Assembly (NCBI RefSeq): GCF_019891395.1
Contig: NZ_CP078143.1
Span: 434,001-498,000 of the forward strand
DNA length: 64,000 bases
DNA from: Nitratireductor kimnyeongensis
Lineage (GTDB): Bacteria > Pseudomonadota > Alphaproteobacteria > Rhizobiales > Rhizobiaceae
Direction: 5' to 3'
Part shown: piece after piece, positions 8,091-15,529 of the stretch
How positions within the stretch are numbered: the stretch's first letter is position 1
Layout: the number at the start of each line of letters is the position of its first letter
Made by a program: the position numbers and the translations under genes
Notes under the pieces: generated by a model
What the model was told of the DNA's origin: nothing
What the model saw: the letters and a program-made list of their open reading frames with translations, nothing else
Databases searched by the model: none

Positions 8091-9298
8091 ACGTGGTCTA
8101 TCAGGACACGATGAATGATGCAGAAGAGCTGTTTGAAAACGCGCCTTGCGCTTATGTTTCATTGCACCCCAGCGGCCGCATTCTGCGTGCCAATGAGACT
8201 CTCGTCGACTGGCTCGGCTTCTCCAAGGAGGAGCTCGCAGGCAAAGCGTTTCACGACATTCTGAGTGCACCCGGACGTATTTTCTATGAAACGCATTTCG
8301 CGCCCCTGCTGCGCATGCAGGGGTTTTTCGACGAGGTGGCGCTCGATCTTTCCGATGCGTCGGGCACGACACTGCCAGTACTCGCCAACGCACGGGAGGT
8401 GCGAGACGCAACTGGCGCTCCGAACTCAGTTCGCGTCGCCCTCTTTCGGGCCCGTCAACGCCGACAATATGAGCGGGAGCTTCTGGAAGCGCGCCGCGCT
8501 GCGGAGAAGGCACAACAAGAGCTATCCACTCTGAACGCCTCCCTGGAAGAACGCGTGGAAAAGGGCGTGCAGCGACGCATCAAGCTGGAACAGGGCCTCT
8601 GGTATGAAAAGCAGACGGCCAAGCTGCGCGAGCAGTTTGTCGCCGTTCTCGGCCATGACCTGCGCAACCCGTTGGCCTCCATACGCAGCGGCGCAGAAAT
8701 CCTGACCCGCGACCCGGACCCGGAAAAGCGGGAAAAAGTGGTCGATCTCATGCGCTCCAGCATCGCGCGCATGAGCAATTTGATCGACGACATGCTTGAC
8801 CTCGCCGCTAGCCGGCTTGGCAAGGGCATGTCGGTCGAGACGAAGGCGGTCGACCTTGGCCCAGTCATTCAGCAGGTTGTCGATGAGGTCGTTGCCGGTC
8901 GCGATGCGGCGCAGGTCGAAACACAGATCGATCTTCCGGATCCGATCGAGTGTGACGAGGGGCGCATCGGCCAGCTCGTTTCCAATCTCGTGGGCAATGC
9001 CATCGATCACGGCACCGAGGGTGAAGCCGTCCGCGTTGTCTCCGCGTGCCGCAACGGCGTTCTCACGATCCGCGTCACCAATGCCGGTGGGCCGATTCCT
9101 CCGGACGTGCGGGTCAGGCTCTTCCAGCCCTTTTCCCGCGCCGAAGTGCGCGCGCATCAGAAAGGGCTGGGCCTTGGGCTGTTCATCGCTTCCGAAATCG
9201 CCCGCGCCCACAAGGGCAAGCTGGAGGTGGAAAGCGACGAGAAGGAAACGACGTTCCTGTTTTCAATGCCTCAAGCGGCGCCGCAAACAGTCCCTTGA
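8087..9298 (+). CDS. PAS-domain sensor histidine kinase paired with the RsbQ-like hydrolase
   Basis: A cytoplasmic kinase of 403 residues (no membrane segments seen). It has a PAS domain at about 10-110 with the segment APGRIFYETHFAPLLRMQG, which is characteristic of PAS partners of RsbQ-like hydrolases. A coiled linker follows at about 125-180. The H-box phospho-acceptor is His190 (VLGHDLRNPLASIR), then an N-box (NLVGNAIDHG) and G-box (GLGLGLFIASEIA). I chose the GTG at 8087 because it overlaps the hydrolase stop (GTGA); an ATG 8 codons in, with AGGA before it, is an alternative. No response regulator gene is adjacent, so its target lies elsewhere. Confidence 0.88.
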   Translation: MNVVYQDTMNDAEELFENAPCAYVSLHPSGRILRANETLVDWLGFSKEELAGKAFHDILSAPGRIFYETHFAPLLRMQGFFDEVALDLSDASGTTLPVLANAREVRDATGAPNSVRVALFRARQRRQYERELLEARRAAEKAQQELSTLNASLEERVEKGVQRRIKLEQGLWYEKQTAKLREQFVAVLGHDLRNPLASIRSGAEILTRDPDPEKREKVVDLMRSSIARMSNLIDDMLDLAASRLGKGMSVETKAVDLGPVIQQVVDEVVAGRDAAQVETQIDLPDPIECDEGRIGQLVSNLVGNAIDHGTEGEAVRVVSACRNGVLTIRVTNAGGPIPPDVRVRLFQPFSRAEVRAHQKGLGLGLFIASEIARAHKGKLEVESDEKETTFLFSMPQAAPQTVP

Positions 9299-9350
9299 AT
9301 AGCCCCTCAGGCGACCAAACCGAGCTGACGGGAGAATGCGCGCCTGCGAC

Positions 9351-9833
9351 TTACTCTTCCTTCACCCATCGCGCCTTGGTGCCGTAAAGCGGCACGGTGG
9401 AGATCGCCATTTTGGCCGAACCATCCTGCACCTGACGGGCGTGGGAGAGATAAATCAGCGTGTCGTTCTTCTCGTCGTAAATGCGCTTGACGACGACCGA
9501 CTTCCAGATCAGCGACTGGCGCTGTTTGAACACCTCCTCGCCATCCTCGCCAAGATCGATGTCACCAATGACGATAGGCCCCGTCTGACGGCAGGAAATG
9601 GAGGAGTTGGAGGGGTCTTCGAACCAGTTCCCCTTCTGCAGCCGGTCGATCATACCGCGATCGAAATAGGTGACGTGGCAAGTGACACCCTCCACTTCGG
9701 GATCGCTCACGGCCTCTATCACAATGTCGTTTCCGAGCCAGTCCACGCCCACCTCACCCACCTGCTCGGCAGAGGCCGGGCTCGCGGCAAGTGCGGCCAT
9801 CAGAAACGAAGCGGCAATCAAGGAAGGGCGCAT
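9351..9833 (-). CDS. creA: CreA family periplasmic protein
   Basis: A 160-residue protein with an N-terminal signal peptide (cleavage likely after SPASA, residue about 22) and the CreA core: DIVIEAVSDPEVEGVTCHVTYF, with a partner Cys in SNSSISCRQTGPI. CreA proteins are exported, of unknown biochemical role, and widespread in proteobacteria. The gene stands alone, convergent with the kinase gene and divergent from the GST gene. Confidence 0.88.
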   Translation of the reverse strand: MRPSLIAASFLMAALAASPASAEQVGEVGVDWLGNDIVIEAVSDPEVEGVTCHVTYFDRGMIDRLQKGNWFEDPSNSSISCRQTGPIVIGDIDLGEDGEEVFKQRQSLIWKSVVVKRIYDEKNDTLIYLSHARQVQDGSAKMAISTVPLYGTKARWVKEE

Positions 9834-9998
9834 GGACTGATCCTTTCGTTACGACGATGCGTTCTGCGCATATGGGGCAATTTGCGCGATATTGAAGCCC
9901 TGTCGCTGAAAACCGGGTCTGAAGAGTAAGCAACATGTCGGATCACGGCATTGCTTCTCGTCCTTGGGACATGAGGGCAGTGACAAGGGAGAAACAGG

Positions 9999-10640
9999 AT
10001 GCGTCCGCTTCTGACTGTTTTTGAGAAATCACCCGATGGGGGACAAGGTCATGCCCGCGACATGCGTGTGCGCTGGGCGCTTGAGGAGGTCGGGCAGGAT
10101 TATGATATCCGCACCGTTTCGTTCCAGGAAATGAAGGAGCCCAGTCATCGCAGGCTCCAGCCGTTCGGCCAGATTCCCACCCTTGAAACGGGCACGGTGA
10201 GCCTGTTTGAAACGGGCGCCATCCTTCTTCACATTGCCAGCGAACATGCCGGTCTTCTGCCGGAAGACGATCGGGCGCGCGCGAAGGCACTCTCCTGGTT
10301 CTTTGCCGCTCTGAACACCATAGAGCCACCCATCGTCGAACGGGAGGCTGCAGGCTATACAGTACGGGACCGCCCCTGGTTCGGTGAACTCCTTGTCCTC
10401 CTCGACGAAAAGGTCGATCTCCGGCTCAGGGATCTTTCGGATGCGCTTGCAGGCCGGGACTGGCTTTGCGGCCATTTCAGCCTGGCCGACATCATGATGG
10501 TGACCGTGCTGCGCCGGCTGGAGGGCAGTTCACTCATTGAGAAACACGCCAGTCTCTGCGCCTATATGGAGCGCGGCAAAAGCCGTCCCGCCTATCAGCG
10601 CGCATTCGACGCGCAGCATGCGCTCTATCGCGCGCGATGA
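9999..10640 (+). CDS. Glutathione S-transferase family protein
   Basis: A 213-residue two-domain GST-like protein. The N-terminal thioredoxin-like domain starts RPLLTVFEKSP and includes FGQIPTLETGTVSLFETGAI, the cis-Pro and Glu/Thr glutathione site. The C-terminal helical domain carries LCGHFSLADIMMVTVLRRL, the usual N-capping-box region (SLADIM). It is cytosolic, with no signal. Substrate not predictable. The start is the ATG 39 bases after a stop region, preceded by a GGGAGAAACAGG purine-rich site. Confidence 0.85.
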   Translation: MRPLLTVFEKSPDGGQGHARDMRVRWALEEVGQDYDIRTVSFQEMKEPSHRRLQPFGQIPTLETGTVSLFETGAILLHIASEHAGLLPEDDRARAKALSWFFAALNTIEPPIVEREAAGYTVRDRPWFGELLVLLDEKVDLRLRDLSDALAGRDWLCGHFSLADIMMVTVLRRLEGSSLIEKHASLCAYMERGKSRPAYQRAFDAQHALYRAR

Positions 10641-10736
10641 GTTTGCGGGTTCTGCCGGCTGATGAAATGGCACTGCATCACTGCCCGCACTGGTTGCTGA
10701 AACTCATTCCGGAACGAAGATCCCTTCATCCAGCGC

Positions 10737-11090
10737 TTAGAGGCACATCCCGGCATCGCCAGCTTGTGGATTATGCTTCGATTCCGCGATCCACTCCAGG
10801 AGCGCCCGCGCCTCCTGCGGCGCGACGGCGAGGGTCGCCTTGGCGGAATTCAGACGCACCTGCATGTTTCGATGTTCATAGAGTTTGATGAACAGCCGCC
10901 GCCGATCCCCTGGCCGCCCACGCAGTTCTTCTTCGATTCCCATCAACTCATCGAAAAGTCTGTTGTAGCGGGCAATTTCATTTCCCAGCAGCGCATGGTC
11001 CTGTTCCACACCAATTTCAGCGGCACGCGCGATGAGACTGTCGTCTGACTGGTTTGCAAGACGAGCGGCTTTGGACTTCCGTTTCAGCAC
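10737..11090 (-). CDS. DUF2019 protein A, cut short by an in-frame TAA
   Basis: A DUF2019-domain protein (all-helical, HEAT-like, seen mostly in rhizobia). The core RYNRLFDELMGIEEELRGRPGDRRRLFIKLYEHRNMQVRLNSAKATLAVAP is intact. I place the start at the GTG (11090) with GAGAAGG 6 bases upstream; an ATG at 11120 in the same frame is possible. The frame ends GDAGMCL-TAA, but the next codons read ALDEGIFVPE before a TGA at 10704-10706. That is what the family usually has after a Trp or similar residue, so the stop appears to be a recent mutation removing 11 residues. The DNA upstream of the GTG encodes, in the same frame, a toxin-tail-like sequence (RREERELMGRYALRRFGVLK). Confidence 0.7.
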   Translation of the reverse strand: MLKRKSKAARLANQSDDSLIARAAEIGVEQDHALLGNEIARYNRLFDELMGIEEELRGRPGDRRRLFIKLYEHRNMQVRLNSAKATLAVAPQEARALLEWIAESKHNPQAGDAGMCL

Positions 11091-11520
11091 CCCAAACCTT
11101 CTCAGTGCATATCGCCCCATCAGTTCGCGTTCCTCCCGGCGGCTTTCTACCTTCGCCAAACCGTGGTCCATACATCAGAAATGAAAGTACATCCTTGGCA
11201 TATACTTCCTGCGGAAGCGCCCTGCCATCAACGATGGATTGAACAATCTGAATGGCCTTATCGGGATAAAGAGGGTGGGCATGTTTGGCGGCATTCAGCC
11301 GCACTTGAGGATTGTCGTGATCAAACAGTTCGATCAGCGCATGACGCTGATCACCGGGGCACGCTTCCAGTTCTTCAACCAGCTTTTTGATTTTCATATA
11401 AGCCCGGTTGTAAGGCCCGCTCTCAAGATATAGCAGCGCCTCATCCTGCGTCAGGCTCAGTTCGATGAAGCGTTGCAGCATCTCGTCGACGGGAGCGTTA
11501 TTCTTGCGTCTCGTCATCAT
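11017..11520 (-). CDS. DUF2019 protein B2, 3' end run-on
   Basis: A second DUF2019 protein, a close paralogue of the one at 11728: SLTQDEALLYLESGPYNRAY and PGDQRHALIELFDHDNPQVRLNAAK match it almost residue for residue. After ...VLSFLMYGP, where the paralogue stops 5 residues later, this frame runs on for about 55 unrelated residues through DNA that in another frame encodes a toxin-tail remnant and the start of DUF2019 A. The natural 3' end therefore looks lost by a deletion or frameshift. The ATG overlaps the TGA of a toxin-tail remnant (ATGA), as in the intact module next door. Confidence 0.7.
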   Translation of the reverse strand: MMTRRKNNAPVDEMLQRFIELSLTQDEALLYLESGPYNRAYMKIKKLVEELEACPGDQRHALIELFDHDNPQVRLNAAKHAHPLYPDKAIQIVQSIVDGRALPQEVYAKDVLSFLMYGPRFGEGRKPPGGTRTDGAICTEKVWGAETEVQSRSSCKPVRRQSHRACR

Positions 11521-11651
11521 TTGAAAGTTCCAAGCCGTTGCAACGCAAAAGGCCGGCCTCTACCCACCCGCGCCCTGAAGCCCTCGAAGAAGTTGCTGAA
11601 ACAAGAATCCTCCCAAATCATTGGATTTGGCAGCAGACCTACCCAAGCGTC
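11518..11651 (-). pseudogene. Frameshifted remnant of a toxin C-terminal tail
   Basis: Read on the minus strand, this stretch resembles the tail of the toxin at 12096-12845 but needs frame changes: DAWVGLLPN, then NDLGGFLFQQLLRG in the next frame, then VEAGLL, then ALQRLGTFK and a TGA. The intact tail reads FGGLSPREALRN and VEIGLLALRKHGVLR. Its TGA overlaps the ATG of DUF2019 B2, exactly as the full toxin frame overlaps DUF2019 B. It keeps a TGG Trp codon at the point where the long copy has TAG. I read it as what is left of an older toxin-immunity module. Confidence 0.55.
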
Positions 11652-11727
11652 CAACCCATCCAGCATGTTCAATGAACGGGCTTGGGTTTCGGCATGATGT
11701 CGAGATGTCATCTTCGCAACAACTCCA

Positions 11728-12099
11728 TCATTCCGGCTCAAGAGGTCCATTGATAAAGTAGTCAAGCACGGTTCTAGCATCCGCTTCCTGTGGATGTCTT
11801 TTGGCATCAATGATGGATTGAACGACCTTAATGGCCGGATCTGGGAAAAGGGGATGGGCATATGTGGCAGCGTTCAAACGCACTTGCGGGTTTGGATGGT
11901 CGAAAAGATCGACCAGAACATGCCGCTGATCACCGGGGCGTGCTTCCAGTTCTTCCGCCAAACCTTTAATCTTAAGATAAGCGCGATTGTAGGGCCGTGT
12001 TTCGAGATATAGCACAGCCTCATGCTGCGTCAGGCTGAGGTCGATCAACCGCCGGGTAATCTGATCGACGGAGAGCTCACTTCTCTTCTTCACCGTCAT
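11728..12099 (-). CDS. DUF2019 protein B, candidate immunity protein
   Basis: A 123-residue DUF2019 protein starting at the ATG in ATGA overlap with the end of the toxin reading frame; GGAG lies 8 bases before. It is all helical, with no signal peptide. The core is SLTQHEAVLYLETRPYNRAY, then RPGDQRHVLVDLFDHPNPQVRLNAATYAH. It ends cleanly with YFINGPLEPE, so it seems the only complete one of the three DUF2019 genes here. DUF2019 has no established biochemical role. Position directly behind a nuclease-like toxin frame suggests an immunity function, which is inference. Confidence 0.75.
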   Translation of the reverse strand: MTVKKRSELSVDQITRRLIDLSLTQHEAVLYLETRPYNRAYLKIKGLAEELEARPGDQRHVLVDLFDHPNPQVRLNAATYAHPLFPDPAIKVVQSIIDAKRHPQEADARTVLDYFINGPLEPE

Positions 12100-12218
12100 C
12101 TCAAAACTCCATGTTTCCTCAATGCCAACAGTCCTATCTCTACCCGCCTGCGCCAAGTGGCATTACGGAGAGCCTCTCGAGGAGAGAGGCCACCGAACTT
12201 GCCATTTCTTTTGGCGTA
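12096..12218 (-). pseudogene. Conserved-looking tail of the toxin frame beyond an in-frame TAG
   Basis: After the TAG at 12219-12221 the same frame continues for 40 codons, YAKRNGKFGGLSPREALRN then ATWRRRVEIGLLALRKHGVLR, and ends with a TGA whose bases overlap the ATG of DUF2019 B. The continuation matches what toxin homologues of this type carry after an Ala-Trp pair, and remnants of the same tail lie further down. TAG most simply replaces TGG (Trp). Either the gene is a pseudogene or the amber codon is read through. Confidence 0.65.
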
Positions 12219-12845
12219 CTAGGCCGTGATCTCCCAATGCTTGTACCGCGGTACCAGGACCTTGTTCTGCGGGCTCTCGATCACCTCCCGCGAAAATCCG
12301 TCACGATGTGCCGGCGTTTTCTCAACTATATGGTGTATATCATAGCCCGGTCTCGGAGAAGTCGCACGTTCCTTAAGTTCCTCCAATGAGCGCGGCTCGT
12401 CAGAGTAGGATCGGATCGTGTGCCCGGCTTCGCTCGCCAGCCAGCCGACCCGCGCGAGAAAGCGAACCTGCTGCCAAAGCGGAAGCGTCCGCAGATACCG
12501 GGCCGCAGCACGACCGATCCGATTTCGCTCACGCGCCCGCGCAGGCCTCCTGTCGGGGATCTTCGGTTCGTCCGGGTCGCCGCTGACGGCCACAATTCTC
12601 GCACGGCCATCGTCCCGTGCAGGTCCGCCCCAGTCGCCACCCGACCCGGTCCACCGCCCGCCGTAGCGGTAACCACGCGGAACACGCGGCTGAGCGGGAT
12701 TGAAGTTCGCCCGCGCCTCCAGCAAGACCTGCAAATGCCAAGCCCGCATCAAAAACGCGCCTTCGGCATAGGCCGCGCGCAGCGCCGCATAATCCCTGGC
12801 AAGTCCTCGCTCGTCGCCGTCGCTGACCATCTGCCCCCGCCTCAT
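12219..12845 (-). CDS. HNH-like nuclease toxin candidate, interrupted by TAG
   Basis: The first 208 codons of what looks like a 249-codon frame ending at 12096. Residues about 48-68 carry NPAQPRVPRGYRYGGRWTG, a variant of the PRVPAGxxDGGQWT linker common in alphaproteobacterial phage-derived and toxin proteins. The C-terminal part has YDIHHIVEKTPAHRDGFS and SPQNKVLVPRYKHWEI, the His-His-Ile-Val-Glu pattern of HNH/endonuclease-VII-like toxin domains. No signal peptide or membrane segment is seen. A second ATG at 12830 with a GGCGGGGG before it may be the true start. Followed by three DUF2019 genes. Nuclease activity and toxin role are inferred from motif and context. Confidence 0.6.
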   Translation of the reverse strand: MRRGQMVSDGDERGLARDYAALRAAYAEGAFLMRAWHLQVLLEARANFNPAQPRVPRGYRYGGRWTGSGGDWGGPARDDGRARIVAVSGDPDEPKIPDRRPARARERNRIGRAAARYLRTLPLWQQVRFLARVGWLASEAGHTIRSYSDEPRSLEELKERATSPRPGYDIHHIVEKTPAHRDGFSREVIESPQNKVLVPRYKHWEITA

Positions 12846-13029
12846 TCAACGGGGTTATGATCGGGCTACTGCGGGCAACGAGGCGCGTTCCCAAGACAAT
12901 TCAGATGCTTGGTCAGATGCTTGGGAAAAGAAAAAAGATCAGGATTGCGGGTATGAGCGCGGGTTTATCCCCGGACGGGGCCGGCCTTATCGCATCCTCA
13001 TGACGAACCGTCTCGATGAGCGCCGTTTC

Positions 13030-13647
13030 TCAGGCCAGAAACAACCCCTCCAGAAACCGCGCGGCATCCTCGAAACGGCCCTCGCCACCGCGGTTTTCGC
13101 CCAGCACCGCACGCACCTGCACGTCGAAATCGGCATAGTGCTGGGTGGTCGCCCAGATGGCGAAGATGAAGTGGTAGGGATCGCTTTTTTTAAGGCGTCC
13201 CGCGCGCATCCAGGTGGCGATAATCGCGGTTTTCTCGTCCACCAGTTCCTTCAATTCGCCTTCCAACAGCGGCAGGATACGCGGTGCGCCCTGCAGAATC
13301 TCATTGGCAAACAGCCGGCTCTCGCGCGGGAAATCACGCGACATCTCGATCTTGCGGCGAATATAGGAGCGGATTTCGGTGTGCGGATCACCCGCCGCAT
13401 CCATCTCGCGCAGGGGGGCGAGCCAGGTCTCCATGAGACGGTGAATCAAAGTCGCAAAGATCTCCTCCTTGTTCTTGAAATAATAGAGGAGATTGGGCTT
13501 CGACATGCCCGCCGCATCGGCAATCTGGTCGATGGTCGAGCCGCGAAACCCATGCTGGGAAAAAACCTCGAGCGCGGCCTCGCCGATCAGTTCACGCTTT
13601 TCACGCTGAATGCGGGTGCGTTTGGGGCGATGAGCAGGCTTGTCCAT
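13030..13647 (-). CDS. TetR-family regulator, RutR-like
   Basis: A 205-residue TetR protein. The N-terminal helix-turn-helix is ALEVFSQHGFRGSTIDQIADAAGMSKPNLLYYFKNKEEIF, close to RutR, and the C-terminal ligand domain (FANEILQGAPRILPLLEGEL) is also RutR-like. RutR in E. coli binds uracil/thymine and controls pyrimidine genes. Here the gene is divergent from the pyrimidine-catabolic operon starting at 13893, and a RutR-type palindrome lies between them. I start at MDKPAHRPKRTRIQREKR; the frame continues 8 codons upstream to a less likely start. Confidence 0.85.
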   Translation of the reverse strand: MDKPAHRPKRTRIQREKRELIGEAALEVFSQHGFRGSTIDQIADAAGMSKPNLLYYFKNKEEIFATLIHRLMETWLAPLREMDAAGDPHTEIRSYIRRKIEMSRDFPRESRLFANEILQGAPRILPLLEGELKELVDEKTAIIATWMRAGRLKKSDPYHFIFAIWATTQHYADFDVQVRAVLGENRGGEGRFEDAARFLEGLFLA

Positions 13648-13792
13648 CAGGTGAGCCCCCCTCCAAAACACGCGTGGCGGACACAGGCCGCGCGGCCCGC
13701 CTGGTCCAGCCGATTAGTCCACCGTGGAATGCGCCGGCTCAAGAAGATTTCCCCTACTATACTCTTGACCGCCCACATGGCGGTGTTAACGT

Positions 13793-13808
13793 TTGTCCAA
13801 ACGGTCAA
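13793..13808. promoter_or_regulatory. RutR-like operator upstream of the pyrimidine operon
   Basis: TTGTCCAAACGGTCAA agrees in 12 of 14 fixed positions with the E. coli RutR consensus TTGACCAnnTGGTCAA recalled from the literature. It sits between the divergent TetR gene and the aminotransferase gene, about 85 bases before the latter's ATG. A related site is at 36450 before preT. Binding is inferred. Confidence 0.6.
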
Positions 13809-13892
13809 AAATTGCGTAGCATATCTTCGCGCAAAGCACCAAGCATTGACCGGGACAAGCCGAGCGAAACAACAATCAGGGGAAGCTTGGTC

Positions 13893-15221
13893 ATGCTCGA
13901 CAGGCTCAACAAGAGGCCGAACGATCTGTCTGCGTTCTGGATGCCGTTCACCGCGAACCGGCAGTTCAAGGAAACGCCGCGCATGCTGGTCGCCGCCAAG
14001 GATATGCACTTCACGGCCGAGGATGGTCGTAAGATCATGGACGGCACGGCAGGCTTATGGTGCGTCAATGCTGGCCACTGCCGGCCAAAGATCACCGAGG
14101 CCATTCAACAGCAGGCGGCACAGCTCGACTATGCGCCCGCCTTTCAGATGGGGCACCCCATCGCGTTCGAATTCGCCAACCGGCTGGCAGCGATTGCGCC
14201 GGAAGGCATGGACCATGTGTTTTTCACCAATTCCGGCTCGGAGAGCGTCGATACGGCGCTGAAGATCGCGCTTGCCTATCACCGTGCCAAGGGCGACGGC
14301 TCCCGCTTCCGCCTGATCGGCCGCGAGCGCGGCTATCACGGCGTCAATTTTGGCGGCATCTCGGTGGGCGGCATCGTGGCCAACCGCAAGATGTTCGGCA
14401 CGCTGCTGACGGGCGTCGACCACATGCCACACACACACCTGCCCGGCCAGAACGCCTTCACGCGCGGCGAACCGGAGCATGGCGGCGACCTGGCCGACGA
14501 GCTGGAGCGCATCGTCACACTGCACGACGCCTCGACGGTGGCAGCGGTGATCGTCGAGCCGGTGGCCGGCTCCACGGGTGTCCTGATCCCGCCGAAGGGC
14601 TATCTGAAGCGCCTGCGCGAGATCTGCGACAAGCACGGTATTCTCTTGATCTTCGATGAGGTCATTACCGGTTTCGGCCGCCTCGGCGCGCCGTTTGCGG
14701 CGGATTATTTCGGCGTGGTGCCGGACATCATGACCACCGCCAAGGGCGTGACCAACGGCGTCATCCCCATGGGTGCGGTTTTCGTGAAGAAGGAAATCCA
14801 CGACGCTTTCATGAACGGGCCTGAACATCTGATCGAGTTCTTTCATGGCTACACCTATTCGGGCAATCCGATTGCCTGTGCGGCGGGTCTGGCCACGCTC
14901 GACACCTACCAGGAAGAGGGGCTGCTCACGCGCGCCTCGGAGCTTGCCGACCACTGGGCCGATGCGCTGCACTCGCTCAAGGGCGAACCGCATGTGACCG
15001 ACATCCGCAACATCGGCCTCGTCGGCGCGGTGGAGCTTGAGGGCATTCCCGGCGAACCGACCAAGCGCGCCTTCTCCGCCTTCCTGAAAGCCTATGAGCG
15101 CGGTTTCCTGATCCGCACCACCGGCGACATCATCGCTCTTTCGCCACCGCTGATCATCTCGAAGGGCCAGATCGACGAGCTGATCGACAATCTGCGCGAC
15201 GTTTTGAGGTTGATCGACTGA
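13893..15221 (+). CDS. Omega-amino acid (beta-alanine)-pyruvate aminotransferase
   Basis: A 442-residue class III PLP aminotransferase. It shows the family signature around LIFDEVITGFGRLG, the PLP lysine in TTAKGVTNGVIPMGAV (residue about 283) and an N-terminal AFWMPFTANRQFK typical of beta-alanine-pyruvate transaminases. In this operon it would turn beta-alanine or 3-aminoisobutyrate, the end products of uracil and thymine breakdown, into the semialdehyde. Start at the ATG with GGGGAAGC upstream; the longer open frame before it has no homology-like content. The stop is 1 base before the next ATG. Confidence 0.92.
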   Translation: MLDRLNKRPNDLSAFWMPFTANRQFKETPRMLVAAKDMHFTAEDGRKIMDGTAGLWCVNAGHCRPKITEAIQQQAAQLDYAPAFQMGHPIAFEFANRLAAIAPEGMDHVFFTNSGSESVDTALKIALAYHRAKGDGSRFRLIGRERGYHGVNFGGISVGGIVANRKMFGTLLTGVDHMPHTHLPGQNAFTRGEPEHGGDLADELERIVTLHDASTVAAVIVEPVAGSTGVLIPPKGYLKRLREICDKHGILLIFDEVITGFGRLGAPFAADYFGVVPDIMTTAKGVTNGVIPMGAVFVKKEIHDAFMNGPEHLIEFFHGYTYSGNPIACAAGLATLDTYQEEGLLTRASELADHWADALHSLKGEPHVTDIRNIGLVGAVELEGIPGEPTKRAFSAFLKAYERGFLIRTTGDIIALSPPLIISKGQIDELIDNLRDVLRLID

Positions 15222-15222
15222 C

Positions 15223-15516
15223 ATGGCGACGGAACGCGAAAAGGCCACCCATGAGGTGCTGATCGACGACGAGCGTGTGCGCGTGACCCGCTGGGATTTC
15301 GCGCCGGGCGCGGAAACCGGCTGGCACCGCCATGGCATGGACTATGTGATCACCACGCTCACGCCCTGCGCCTTCCATCTGGAGATGCCGGGCGGCGAAG
15401 CCGTGCACAACAACCTTGAAGCGGGCATTTGTTATAGACGCGACGAGGGTGTGGAGCACAATGTCATCAATGGCGGCGACAAACCGATGTCGTTCGTCGA
15501 AGTGGAATTAAAGTAA
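15223..15516 (+). CDS. Small cupin-domain protein of the pyrimidine operon
   Basis: A 97-residue single-domain cupin: RWDFAPGAETGWHRHGMDYV carries the first His pair and metal site, and DEGVEHNVINGGDKPMSFVEVELK the second His. It lies immediately after the aminotransferase stop and 13 bases before the ureidopropionase gene, so it is in the operon. The role is unknown; it may bind or isomerise a pathway intermediate. It is too short to be an enzyme with a separate catalytic domain. Confidence 0.85.
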   Translation: MATEREKATHEVLIDDERVRVTRWDFAPGAETGWHRHGMDYVITTLTPCAFHLEMPGGEAVHNNLEAGICYRRDEGVEHNVINGGDKPMSFVEVELK

Positions 15517-15529
15517 GGGACAACACAAC

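Noticed and set aside
10637..10888. 83-codon plus-strand frame after the GST gene
   Set aside because: It overlaps DUF2019 A on the other strand, has no family look, and covers the conserved ALDEGIFVPE tail of that gene.
10737..12845. Insertion sequence or integrated phage remnant
   Set aside because: No transposase, integrase, terminal inverted repeats or attachment duplication is visible. The phage-like linker in the toxin alone is not enough.
14055..15338. 427-codon open frame on the minus strand
   Set aside because: Antisense shadow of the aminotransferase gene, with no recognisable domain.
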